12,922 nucleotides of DNA from an uncultured Ancrocorticia sp. (GTDB lineage: Bacteria > Actinomycetota > Actinomycetes > Actinomycetales > Actinomycetaceae). Positions 5,532 through 11,543 of the stretch are shown here, piece after piece. Position numbers and translations under genes: made by a program. The stretch spans positions 1 through 12,922 of the forward strand of contig CAJPTB010000016.1 in NCBI GenBank assembly GCA_905373325.1. The letters are read 5' to 3'. Under the pieces are notes generated by a model, which was not told the origin of the DNA, did not search any database, and saw nothing but the letters and a program-made list of their open reading frames with translations. Numbering within the stretch: the stretch's first letter is position 1; each line of letters begins with the position of its first letter.

Positions 5532-8198
5532 TCGGATCGCAGCGCCGACGCGGTTAGACGGAGAGTCGTCCACGCGGTTTGACGGAGGGAGGATCGTAGC
5601 CTGCGCGGAAACGCAAAGATCGGGAGGGACGGTCATGGACGCCGGCCCCGTCGCCAGGACGGTCCGCCCCTGGTCGAGCAGCTGGCGGACGCGCTCCCAG
5701 CGGCGTTTGCCAGGATCGTCGACCGTCACGACCGAGGCTCTGGCCGAGACCGGGCCGTCCCAGCTGCGCAGGGCGGTGGTCATGCCCTGGACTTGCGAGC
5801 GCCCGTCGGGCAGCGTGTGGGGGCCGATCACCGCGATTCCCACGTCCGGCAGCAGCCTTCCCTCGACGACGGCGGAGAGGGCCCGCCGCGCCACGGCGTC
5901 CTCGCCTCTGACGACGGCCAGCTGGCCTGGCCCCACGGCGAGGCTGAGGGAGTCGACGAGCGGCTCGTCGCCGTCCAGAATGGCGAGGCCTTCGAGGCGT
6001 ACGGCGCTCTCGCCGTGGTCGGCGACCCACGCTTCGTGTTCGAGGGAGCGGGCGAGCCCGTCGCCTTCGACGTCGACCGCTGGAAGGGCGGCGTCCAGCC
6101 AGCGCGGGATCCACCACGCCTTCCTGCCCAAAAGCGCCATGATCGCGGGAATGAAGGTCATTCGGACGAGGAACGCGTCGGCGGCTATCCCCGCCGTCAG
6201 GGCGATGGCGATCGGTTTGATCTCGACGGAGCCGTGCGGGATGAACGCCGCGAACACCCCCGTCATGATGACCGCTGCGGCCGTCACCACTCTCGCCGAT
6301 CCCACGAAGCCCTCCCGGGTGGCCAGGCCGGCGTCGCCCGTGCGGATCCACTCCTCGCGCATTCGCGAGACGAGGAACACCTGATAGTCCATCGCGAGCC
6401 CGAAGAGGATGCCGATGACCAGGATTGGCATGAAGGATATGACGGGGCCGGTTTTCGTGACGTTGAGGGCGTCCGCGAGCCACCCGTAGCCGTAGACGGC
6501 TCCGACGGCCCCCATGCCCGCGGCAAGGGAAAGAAGGAACCCGAGGGTCGCCGTCAGCGGCACGGCGATCGAGCGGAAGACGACCAGGAGGATGGCAAGC
6601 GACAGCCCCACGACGACGATCCCGAAAGGAAGGAGGGCCTGGCCGAGCTTGTCCGAAATGTCGATGGCGACCGCCGTCTTGCCTGTCACCATGACGTTGG
6701 AGATCCCGTACTGCTTCTCCCAGGAGGGCGCCAGGCCTCTGATCTCTTTGACGAGGTCGGCCGTGGCCTTGCTCTCCTGGCCGCCCGTCGGGACGATCTG
6801 GATGAAGGCGAGCGAACCGTCTCGGTTGGGCGTGGCGAGGGCGACCCGCTCCACGCCGTCGAGCTTGCCGATCTTCTCGCTCAATGTCTTGACCAGGCCG
6901 ACGGGATCCTGGCTCTGCACGATGTCGGCGAGCACCGCGATCGGCGCGTTGTAGCCCTCGCCGTAGGCCTTGGACACCGCGTCGTATGTGTCTCTTTCGA
7001 CGGTTCCCCGGGCCGCCTGCCCGCTGTCGGGCAGAGCGGTGGCCAGATCCAACGCGGGAAGCGCCGCGACTCCCAGAGTCCCCAAGACGACGGCGACGGT
7101 TGCGGCCGGGCGCCGCGTGACGGCCCGCACCCACGCGCGGGCAATCCTGCCGCTACGCCGCTCCTTGCGGGGCTTCGGCGAGAGTCGGCGGCCCAGAAGC
7201 CCGAGAAGCGCGGGGACGGCGGTCACCGCGACGAGGACGGCCACCGCGACCACCGCGGCCGAGGCTGCTCCCATGACCGCCAGGAATTGCAGGCCCGTGA
7301 CGGCGAGGCCGCACAGCGCGACGATGACGGTCCCTCCAGCGAAGACCACGGCCGATCCCGCGGTGGCCGTCGCCCGGCCCGCCGCCGACTTGGGATCGAT
7401 TCCTTCGGCCAGGTACTCGCGCGCCCGCGACATGATGAACAGCGCGTAGTCGATGCCGACGGCCAGTCCAATCATGACGGCGAGCACCGGTGTGACGGAG
7501 CTGACCTCCACGAAGGCCGCCGCGACGACGATTCCGAGCAGCCCGGCTCCCACCCCGATGATCGCGGAGACGATCGGCGATCCTGCTGCGAGCAGGGAGC
7601 CGAAGGTGACGAAAAGGACGATGGCGGCGATGATCACGCCGACGATTTCCGTCGCCGACAGGGCGATTTCCGTTTTGTGTCCGACGGCGCCGCTGCGTTG
7701 GACGGTCAAGGAGGCGTCTGCGGCGCGCGCCTGGGCGACGAGCGAATCGAGCTTCGCCGAAATGGCCGCGGTCTTTGGCCCGACGTCGCCTTTGGCGTCC
7801 CCGGCGCTTTTGTCCGTCTGGACGGCCGCCAGCGCGTGTTTCCCGTCGGAGGAGACGCCGCCGGTCGCGGCGGCGAAGGGGTCGGAGACGTTCGTGACGC
7901 CGTCGATCTTCTTCGCCTCGTCCACGAAGGCTTTGATCGTCTCCTTGTGGGACTCGATCTCGTCGTCGGAGGAAAAGAGGATGGATTCGCTGACGCCGGA
8001 AGCCTGGGGCAGGCGCTCGGACAGGACGTCGACGCCCTCGATCGACTCCAATCCGTCGATCTTGTAGCTGCTGGAGAGGTTGATTCCCGTCTGCGCCACG
8101 ACGACGCCGAGAAATGCAATGAGGAGCAGCCATGCGGCCAGAACGCGTTTGGCGTGGGCGGCGCAGAAATTCCCGAGCCGATAGAGCGAAGAAGACAT
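5529..8198 (-). CDS. MMPL-family (RND superfamily) transporter with a degenerate ABC-ATPase-like C-terminal extension
   Basis: The product has 889 residues. A signal-anchor segment (~18-37) is followed by two MMPL repeats, each with an extracytoplasmic domain (~38-180 and ~385-515) and a membrane bundle. The family signatures GIDYALF (D250-Y251) and AMDYQVF (D604-Y605), the RND-type proton-relay positions, are both intact. MMPL proteins export lipids, glycolipids or drugs using the proton gradient. Past residue ~724, where most MMPL proteins end, about 165 residues resemble an ABC nucleotide-binding domain: LEGLAILDGDEPLVDSLSLAV then PGQLAVVRG, a degraded Walker A at 765-774 (GEDAVARRAL, no GK[ST]), then VVTVDDPG (823-830) and TVLATGPASM. 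It should not bind ATP normally. The gene is first in an operon with the YhgE gene and divergent from tetR. The ATG at 8198 is the first sensible start; its ribosome site is weak. Confidence 0.93.
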   Translation of the reverse strand: MSSSLYRLGNFCAAHAKRVLAAWLLLIAFLGVVVAQTGINLSSSYKIDGLESIEGVDVLSERLPQASGVSESILFSSDDEIESHKETIKAFVDEAKKIDGVTNVSDPFAAATGGVSSDGKHALAAVQTDKSAGDAKGDVGPKTAAISAKLDSLVAQARAADASLTVQRSGAVGHKTEIALSATEIVGVIIAAIVLFVTFGSLLAAGSPIVSAIIGVGAGLLGIVVAAAFVEVSSVTPVLAVMIGLAVGIDYALFIMSRAREYLAEGIDPKSAAGRATATAGSAVVFAGGTVIVALCGLAVTGLQFLAVMGAASAAVVAVAVLVAVTAVPALLGLLGRRLSPKPRKERRSGRIARAWVRAVTRRPAATVAVVLGTLGVAALPALDLATALPDSGQAARGTVERDTYDAVSKAYGEGYNAPIAVLADIVQSQDPVGLVKTLSEKIGKLDGVERVALATPNRDGSLAFIQIVPTGGQESKATADLVKEIRGLAPSWEKQYGISNVMVTGKTAVAIDISDKLGQALLPFGIVVVGLSLAILLVVFRSIAVPLTATLGFLLSLAAGMGAVGAVYGYGWLADALNVTKTGPVISFMPILVIGILFGLAMDYQVFLVSRMREEWIRTGDAGLATREGFVGSARVVTAAAVIMTGVFAAFIPHGSVEIKPIAIALTAGIAADAFLVRMTFIPAIMALLGRKAWWIPRWLDAALPAVDVEGDGLARSLEHEAWVADHGESAVRLEGLAILDGDEPLVDSLSLAVGPGQLAVVRGEDAVARRALSAVVEGRLLPDVGIAVIGPHTLPDGRSQVQGMTTALRSWDGPVSARASVVTVDDPGKRRWERVRQLLDQGRTVLATGPASMTVPPDLCVSAQATILPPSNRVDDSPSNRVGAAIR
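5548..5587 (-). repeat. 24-bp-period direct repeat at the 3' end of the MMPL gene
   Basis: ACGCGGTTAGACGGAG (5548-5563) and ACGCGGTTTGACGGAG (5572-5587) differ by one base and lie 24 bp apart. In the protein they give two PSNRV repeats in the last ~20 residues, after the folded domains. Confidence 0.85.
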
Positions 8199-8226
8199 AG
8201 GCGGTCCCGCAATCTCAATTCATTTA

Positions 8227-8257
8227 TGTACTGAATACGATACAAAAGTGTACTGGA
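8227..8257. promoter_or_regulatory. Candidate TetR operator between the MMPL gene and tetR
   Basis: TGTACTGAATACGATACA (8227-8244) is an imperfect palindrome with TGTA/TACA ends and 12 of 18 symmetric positions. The half-element TGTACTGRA recurs at 8249-8257, 22 bases (about two helical turns) away. It lies 29-59 bases upstream of the MMPL start in an AT-richer patch where promoter elements are expected, as for autoregulated divergent TetR loci. Inferred from position and symmetry only. Confidence 0.5.
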
Positions 8258-8407
8258 GTTTCGATCCGAGGGGTCGCCGTCGCTGTGTGAACGTGGACAC
8301 TTCGCGCGCGGCGGCTTTGGGCTCGCGAGTCTGTCCCGAAACGGCGCGAGGCGATAAGCTGGACAGAGGCAGGGCTTGGAAAGTTGAGCTTAGAGGGAAA
8401 CGCTCGG

Positions 8408-8424
8408 AAGGGGAGGTGCTCTTG
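8408..8424 (+). promoter_or_regulatory. Ribosome-binding site and TTG start deciding the tetR N-terminus
   Basis: AAGGGGAGG (8408-8416) lies five bases before an in-frame TTG at 8422. An in-frame GTG at 8416 overlaps the site itself and would be too close to it. The TTG start gives a 211-residue protein, normal for TetR regulators. Confidence 0.65.
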
Positions 8425-9057
8425 GGCGCTGAAAGGCCGCTTCGCAAACGCGAGAATACGCGTGCGCGCCTCATTGAGGCAGCGACCTCCGTTTTCGTCG
8501 AGAAGGGATTTGCGGGCGCGAAGATCGACGACGTCGTCCGCGCCGCCGGCTTCACCCGAGGAGCCTTCTATTCGAATTACTCCTCGATGGAAGACCTGCT
8601 GGGAGAGGCGGTGCTCGCCCATGGGCACCGCATACTGACCCGCTTTCGCGAGACCATCGATTCGTCTTGGGACCCTTCCGTCGACGGGCTCATGGAGGTC
8701 CTGGAAGCCATGCGCGCCGACGGGCGGACGATGTACATCCTCACCTCGGAGCTGAATCTCTACGCGATGCGCCACCCGAAGACGTACGGCAAGTTCGAGG
8801 ACTATCACATCGGGTTGAACCGGGAAGTGTACAAGTTGGTCGAGAGTGTTTTGGCCAAGATCGGCCGCGAGCCGACGACGGACATCGACAGGGTGTCGAG
8901 CGCGCTCGTCTCGGCGTTCCTCGACGGCGTCTCATACGACTTCATGCGCTGCACGGAATCTGAGGATTCGACGGTTCTGCACTCCCTCATCGAGGCGATC
9001 CTGTACGGCATGAGCAGGCCGATTGACGGGTCTGCCGAACCAATTTCGAAGGAGTGA
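8422..9057 (+). CDS. TetR/AcrR-family transcriptional regulator
   Basis: From the TTG at 8422 the product has 211 residues. Residues ~11-60 form the TetR DNA-binding domain: TRARLIEAATSVFVEKGF, then the helix-turn-helix IDDVVRAAGFTRGAFYSNYSS (residues ~35-55), which fits the family pattern of an A-A-G turn and a GxFYxxFxxxxxL recognition helix. The C-terminal ~145 residues are the variable ligand-binding domain, with helices such as ILTSELNLYAMRHP. It is transcribed divergently from the MMPL-YhgE operon, the classic layout for a local repressor of an efflux system whose substrate or a related lipid lifts repression. The upstream frame stays open to an ATG at 8248, but those residues are Arg-rich, lack family similarity, and that ATG falls inside the candidate operator. 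Confidence 0.93.
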   Translation: MGAERPLRKRENTRARLIEAATSVFVEKGFAGAKIDDVVRAAGFTRGAFYSNYSSMEDLLGEAVLAHGHRILTRFRETIDSSWDPSVDGLMEVLEAMRADGRTMYILTSELNLYAMRHPKTYGKFEDYHIGLNREVYKLVESVLAKIGREPTTDIDRVSSALVSAFLDGVSYDFMRCTESEDSTVLHSLIEAILYGMSRPIDGSAEPISKE

Positions 9058-9102
9058 ATCCGACGGGGCGATGGGGCAATCCACGGAGGCAGCGAGCCAA
9101 AC

Positions 9103-9300
9103 CTATGTGAGCGATTGCCACAGCGCCGTATCCGAGGAGCGGGAGAGCCGGAAGCCGTGAACGGCGACTGCGGCCGTGAGCCCGGGCGCCTGCCCGACCA
9201 CGAAGGCCTGCTCGACCACGAAGGCGCCGCGGAAGGCGTCGGCGTAGAACTGGGCCGCCTCGGCGTCGTTGCACCAGACGGCGGGGAGACTGACTGATCC
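9103..9300 (-). pseudogene. Fragment of a VOC/PhnB-like (glyoxalase-fold) protein
   Basis: The minus frame ending at a TAG at 9103 reads SVSLPAVWCNDAEAAQFYADA then F, followed later by VGQAPGLTAAVAVHGFRLS. This matches the beginning of the PhnB-like/3-demethylubiquinone methyltransferase-like VOC family (LWFdgdAeEAaxFY...F, then a GxxL block). Only about 65 residues are present against 130 or more expected, and similarity stops abruptly just after GFRLS. There is no credible ATG or ribosome site in this frame; only TTG codons lie upstream (first at 9408). I could not find the missing half in the other frames. Best read as a decayed remnant whose 3' part was deleted next to tetR, though an unusual short protein cannot be excluded. 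Confidence 0.55.
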
Positions 9301-9471
9301 ATGCGGGCACTGTGTTGGTTGCGTCTGGCAGGTCAGCTCTCGCGTTTCGGGGTCTGTTCTCGCACCACGAAGGCTTATTCCGCGTTTGGCCGGCAAGCGA
9401 GCTGGCAAACTGGACTGTTAAGGCGACAGAGCGGGCACGCCAGCGGGATCTAATCGAATGCGGCGAGGAAA

Positions 9472-9545
9472 TGGAGCGAGTGACGGGAATCGAACCCGCG
9501 TAGCCTGCTTGGAAGGCAGGGGCTCTACCATTGAGCTACACTCGC
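9472..9545 (-). tRNA. tRNA-Gly (anticodon TCC), CCA encoded
   Basis: On the minus strand the acceptor arms GCGAGTG/CACTCGC pair perfectly. The D arm is GCTC-AATGGTA-GAGC, the anticodon arm CCTGC-CTTCCAA-GCAGG (anticodon TCC) and the T arm GCGGG-TTCGATT-CCCGT. Discriminator T is followed by genomically encoded CCA (9474-9472). The length without CCA is 71 bases, normal for Gly. It reads GGA and, by wobble, GGG codons. Confidence 0.97.
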
Positions 9546-9555
9546 GTGCTCAATG

Positions 9556-9561
9556 AGGATA
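9556..9561 (-). promoter_or_regulatory. Possible -10 element of tRNA-Gly
   Basis: TATCCT on the minus strand would place the transcription start about 4 bases before the mature tRNA 5' end at 9545. No clear -35 is visible. Confidence 0.35.
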
Positions 9562-9628
9562 GCAGGTTGCGCTGGGCAGTGCCACGCATCGAAGTGTGGC
9601 GTGCGTCGTGCCGCCGGGACGGCCTTTT

Positions 9629-9754
9629 CGCGCATGCGCGGGGCGTTGTTCGCGTCTGCCTCGTCGATCGAAAATTGCAGCGGTCTTTTCACGCGTGCGG
9701 CGGGCGCGCGGGTTCTGCCGCGTCGGCGCGCCTTCGGGTTCGCGCGCATGCGCG
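9629..9754. repeat. Two copies of the 12-bp palindrome CGCGCATGCGCG
   Basis: Perfect self-complementary copies occur at 9629-9640 and 9743-9754, 114 bases apart, in the very GC-rich spacer between the two divergent tRNA genes. No gene is supported in this spacer. Confidence 0.9.
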
Positions 9755-9770
9755 GCGGCTTCCGTTGCAT

Positions 9771-9776
9771 TAAGAT
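9771..9776 (+). promoter_or_regulatory. Possible -10 element of tRNA-Pro
   Basis: TAAGAT fits the TAnnnT pattern and would start transcription roughly 15 bases before the mature tRNA-Pro 5' end. There is no recognisable -35. Confidence 0.4.
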
Positions 9777-9797
9777 GGGGCGAGTCCGGCAGGGCGC

Positions 9798-9870
9798 CGG
9801 GGTATGGCGCAGTTGGTAGCGCGCCCGCTTTGGGAGCGGGAGGCCGTGGGTTCAAGTCCCGCTACCCCGA
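9798..9870 (+). tRNA. tRNA-Pro (anticodon TGG), CCA not encoded
   Basis: The acceptor arms CGGGGTA/TACCCCG pair perfectly. The D arm is GCGC-AGTTGGTA-GCGC, the anticodon arm CCCGC-TTTGGGA-GCGGG (anticodon TGG) and the T arm GTGGG-TTCAAGT-CCCGC, with discriminator A at 9870. The total is 73 bases. The following bases are CAG rather than CCA, so CCA must be added by the nucleotidyltransferase. It reads CCA and CCG codons. Confidence 0.97.
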
Positions 9871-9880
9871 CAGGCGGTTG

Positions 9881-9896
9881 GGCGACGGCGGTCGCC
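9881..9896 (+). terminator. Possible terminator downstream of tRNA-Pro
   Basis: GGCGAC-GGCG-GTCGCC is a perfect 6-bp hairpin 10 bases after the tRNA. The run of five T (TTCTTTTTG) comes only about 20 bases later, so it is a weak or processing hairpin. Confidence 0.4.
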
Positions 9897-9964
9897 ACTC
9901 GTCCTCGTTCTTTTTGCTCACCTTTCTCCCCAAGATCCGCCGGGGCATGTTCGACGGCGGCTGA

Positions 9965-9977
9965 TAGCATGCACGCA
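9965..9977 (+). promoter_or_regulatory. Leaderless-type promoter of the GNAT gene
   Basis: TAGCAT at 9965-9970 (TAnnnT, preceded by TGA) occupies -12 to -7 if transcription begins at A9977, the first base of the ATG. No Shine-Dalgarno sequence precedes the start. Both facts fit leaderless translation, which is common in Actinobacteria. Confidence 0.55.
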
Positions 9978-10519
9978 TGGCCGTAGACGTCGAACCTTTT
10001 TCGCTTGTCGATCCGAGCGGATGGGAGGAGTTTGTTCGTTTCATGACGGCGAACGCGTTTCCCTTCCACATGAACCCGTCGCCCACCCGCGAGGTCCTTG
10101 AGTCGCGCAGGGAGGAAGGGGATTTCGACGGCCCTGATAATGCGGTTATCGCCGCTCGGGTTCGGGGCGAGCTTATCGGCTTCGTCGTCGTCGAAGACCT
10201 TGAAAGCATCGCGCCGCTATTCGACATTCGCCTCGCAAACCAAGCGCGAGAAAAGGGGATGGGGACGGAGACTGTCCGGGAGCTCGTGCGCTATTTGTTC
10301 CAGAACTATCCGAACATCGTGCGCATCGAAGGGCAGACGCGCGAGGACAACGTGGCCATGCGCAAGGCTTTCCTCCGCAGTGGTTTCGTCAAGGAGGCGC
10401 ACTATCGAAAGGCATGGCCGACGGCGGGAGGGTCGCTGCGCGACGCCGTCGCCTACGGTTTGCTTCGTTCGGATTTTGAAACCGGTCAGACGACGCCGCT
10501 CGTGTGGGACGAGCTCTGA
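9977..10519 (+). CDS. GNAT-family N-acetyltransferase (RimJ/RimL-like)
   Basis: The product has 180 residues, normal for the family. The acetyl-CoA-binding motif A is clear: FDIRLANQAREKGMGTETVRE (82-102), with the RxxGxG-type pyrophosphate loop at 91-96, then the helix ELVRYLFQNYP. Motif B follows as REDNVAMRKAFLRSGFV (122-138), where the DN-x-A-M-R pattern is typical of RimJ/RimL-like acetyltransferases. The N-terminal ~55 residues form the substrate-side half. The enzyme should transfer an acetyl group from acetyl-CoA to an amine; whether the target is a protein N-terminus, an antibiotic or a small molecule is not visible. It stands alone after tRNA-Pro and is convergent with the YbjN gene. 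No ribosome site is present; the ATG coincides with a leaderless-type start. Confidence 0.93.
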   Translation: MAVDVEPFSLVDPSGWEEFVRFMTANAFPFHMNPSPTREVLESRREEGDFDGPDNAVIAARVRGELIGFVVVEDLESIAPLFDIRLANQAREKGMGTETVRELVRYLFQNYPNIVRIEGQTREDNVAMRKAFLRSGFVKEAHYRKAWPTAGGSLRDAVAYGLLRSDFETGQTTPLVWDEL

Positions 10520-10584
10520 CGCGCGGCTCCCGCGGGCCTCCGGATTCGCACGCCCTGTCGGCGGCGGGACATTTTTCTGACGAT

Positions 10585-10620
10585 GGCAAATTCCGCTGTT
10601 TTATGGATGAGAATTTTGCC
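10585..10620. other. AT-rich imperfect hairpin
   Basis: GGCAAATTC (10585-10593) can pair with GAATTTTGCC (10611-10620), one bulged base, around a 17-base loop. It sits in an AT-rich patch of about 55 bases within otherwise GC-rich DNA, downstream of the GNAT gene. Confidence 0.5.
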
Positions 10621-10674
10621 GGTGAACCGAGCGGCGGCGGGTGGAACGCGAGCACAGTGAAACTAGGTGCGGGC

Positions 10675-10808
10675 GGTGATCGCGATCTCCCGCCACACGG
10701 CAGAGGTTCCCCCCGGTGGTCGACGGCGCGCGTTGAAGACGGGTGACCGCGATCTCCCGCCCCGGCGGAGTTTCGCCTTCACCTCGCCCGACGGCGCGGT
10801 AATAAAAG
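10675..10808. repeat. Degenerate duplication with 67-bp period
   Basis: GGTGATCGCGATCTCCCGCC (10675-10694) and GGTGACCGCGATCTCCCGCC (10742-10761) match at 19 of 20 positions. Beyond them CGGCRGAGKTTCSCC and CGACGGCGCG recur in the same order with 1-2 base indels, so the whole ~67-bp unit appears duplicated. Confidence 0.75.
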
Positions 10809-10861
10809 TGCGGAGGCGCGGAACGTGACAACCGGCGTTTCGAGAGGCTTTCTGAGAAGAT

Positions 10862-10881
10862 TCAGTCCTCCTCAGTCCTCC
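10862..10881. repeat. 10-bp perfect tandem duplication across the YbjN stop codon
   Basis: TCAGTCCTCC is repeated back to back (10862-10871, 10872-10881). On the coding strand this reads GGAGGACTGA twice; the first copy supplies the last codons and the TGA stop, the second lies just downstream. Confidence 0.95.
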
Positions 10882-11543
10882 GATTTTCGGGAATCCTCTT
10901 CTTCTGCTGACGGCTGGTAGGAGGCATCGTGAAAAGGCGTCTCGGGCAGGGCCAGAGAATCGGGTCTTGTCAGGTCCTCCTCGGGCCGGTCCGAATCGCC
11001 CTTGAAGTTGTAGCGGGCGTCCGCCTCGGCTTCCGCAACCGCTTGGGCTTCCGCCACGGCGATCGCCTGAGCCTCGGCCTGCACTTGGTAGGCCTCCCAC
11101 TCCTGAGGGAAGGTTTCGTTCAGATACTCGAAGAACTGTGTGCCGGTGGAGATCGCGCAGGCAATGTGCTGGCTGATCTGGGCGTCGGTGACCCCGTGTT
11201 CGTAATCCACGGAATGCTCGGTCATGATGACCACTTCGTTGACGTCGTTGGCCACCGCGTAAGTCTTGGGCCAAATCGTGTGGATGTTCCACTCGTTGCA
11301 TGCCTGAATGGCCTCTCCCAGGCGGTCCGTCGACAACGAGGCGTACCAGCGGCCTTGGACGCGCAGGTACTCGTCCGACTCGCCTCCGATGAGGAAGAAA
11401 AACCCGCCATGCTCCCAGCCGGCGGCCAGGTCGTTGTCCGAATCGTAGGCGTAGATGATCTTGTCGCGTTCCAGCGCGGCAACGATGCGTTCCTGGGAAA
11501 GAGGCGCAAGTGTCGCTGCGCCGTCGTTCTCGACGAAGGCCAT
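10872..11543 (-). CDS. YbjN-domain protein with an Ala/Glu-rich C-terminal tail
   Basis: The product has 223 residues. Residues ~15-142 match actinobacterial YbjN proteins: LSQERIVAALERDKIIYAYDS, DNDLAAGWEHGGFFFLIGG (37-55), LRVQGRW, ACNEWNIHTIWPKTY (81-95) and the strongly conserved HSVDYEHGVTDAQISQHI (110-127). YbjN proteins have a fold like type III secretion chaperones and are cytosolic; the biochemical role is not established. From ~153 to ~177 lies an Ala/Glu/Gln heptad-like helix (AEAQAIAVAEAQAVAEAEA), then an acidic, Pro-rich unstructured tail. The ATG at 11543 follows AAAGGAG; an upstream in-frame extension to 11585 was rejected because that site fits this ATG. It is divergent from the lipoprotein gene. 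Confidence 0.9.
   Translation of the reverse strand: MAFVENDGAATLAPLSQERIVAALERDKIIYAYDSDNDLAAGWEHGGFFFLIGGESDEYLRVQGRWYASLSTDRLGEAIQACNEWNIHTIWPKTYAVANDVNEVVIMTEHSVDYEHGVTDAQISQHIACAISTGTQFFEYLNETFPQEWEAYQVQAEAQAIAVAEAQAVAEAEADARYNFKGDSDRPEEDLTRPDSLALPETPFHDASYQPSAEEEDSRKSED

Larger units (their letters stand above)
10520..10871. other. Non-coding region between convergent GNAT and YbjN genes
   Basis: I see no supportable gene in these ~350 bases. They contain an AT-rich patch with a hairpin (10585-10620), a degenerate duplication with a 67-base period (10675-10808), and half of a 10-bp tandem repeat that straddles the YbjN stop codon. The short open frames across it have no recognisable domain or ribosome site. 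Confidence 0.5.

Noticed and set aside
5793..8234. Very long open frame on the plus strand (813 codons)
   Set aside because: It lies antisense to the MMPL gene; the Asp/Arg/Gly-rich product has no recognisable motif, while the minus-strand frame has clear MMPL signatures.
8248..8421. N-terminal extension of TetR from ATG 8248
   Set aside because: The ATG is inside the candidate operator, lacks a ribosome site and adds 58 non-family residues.
9531..9773. Small open frames between the two tRNA genes
   Set aside because: They overlap tRNA-Gly or run through GC-rich spacer on both strands, with no ribosome site or domain.
10504..10746. Small plus-strand frame after the GNAT gene
   Set aside because: It overlaps the GNAT 3' end, and the possible internal ATG (MDENFAGEPSGG) has no ribosome site or homology known to me.
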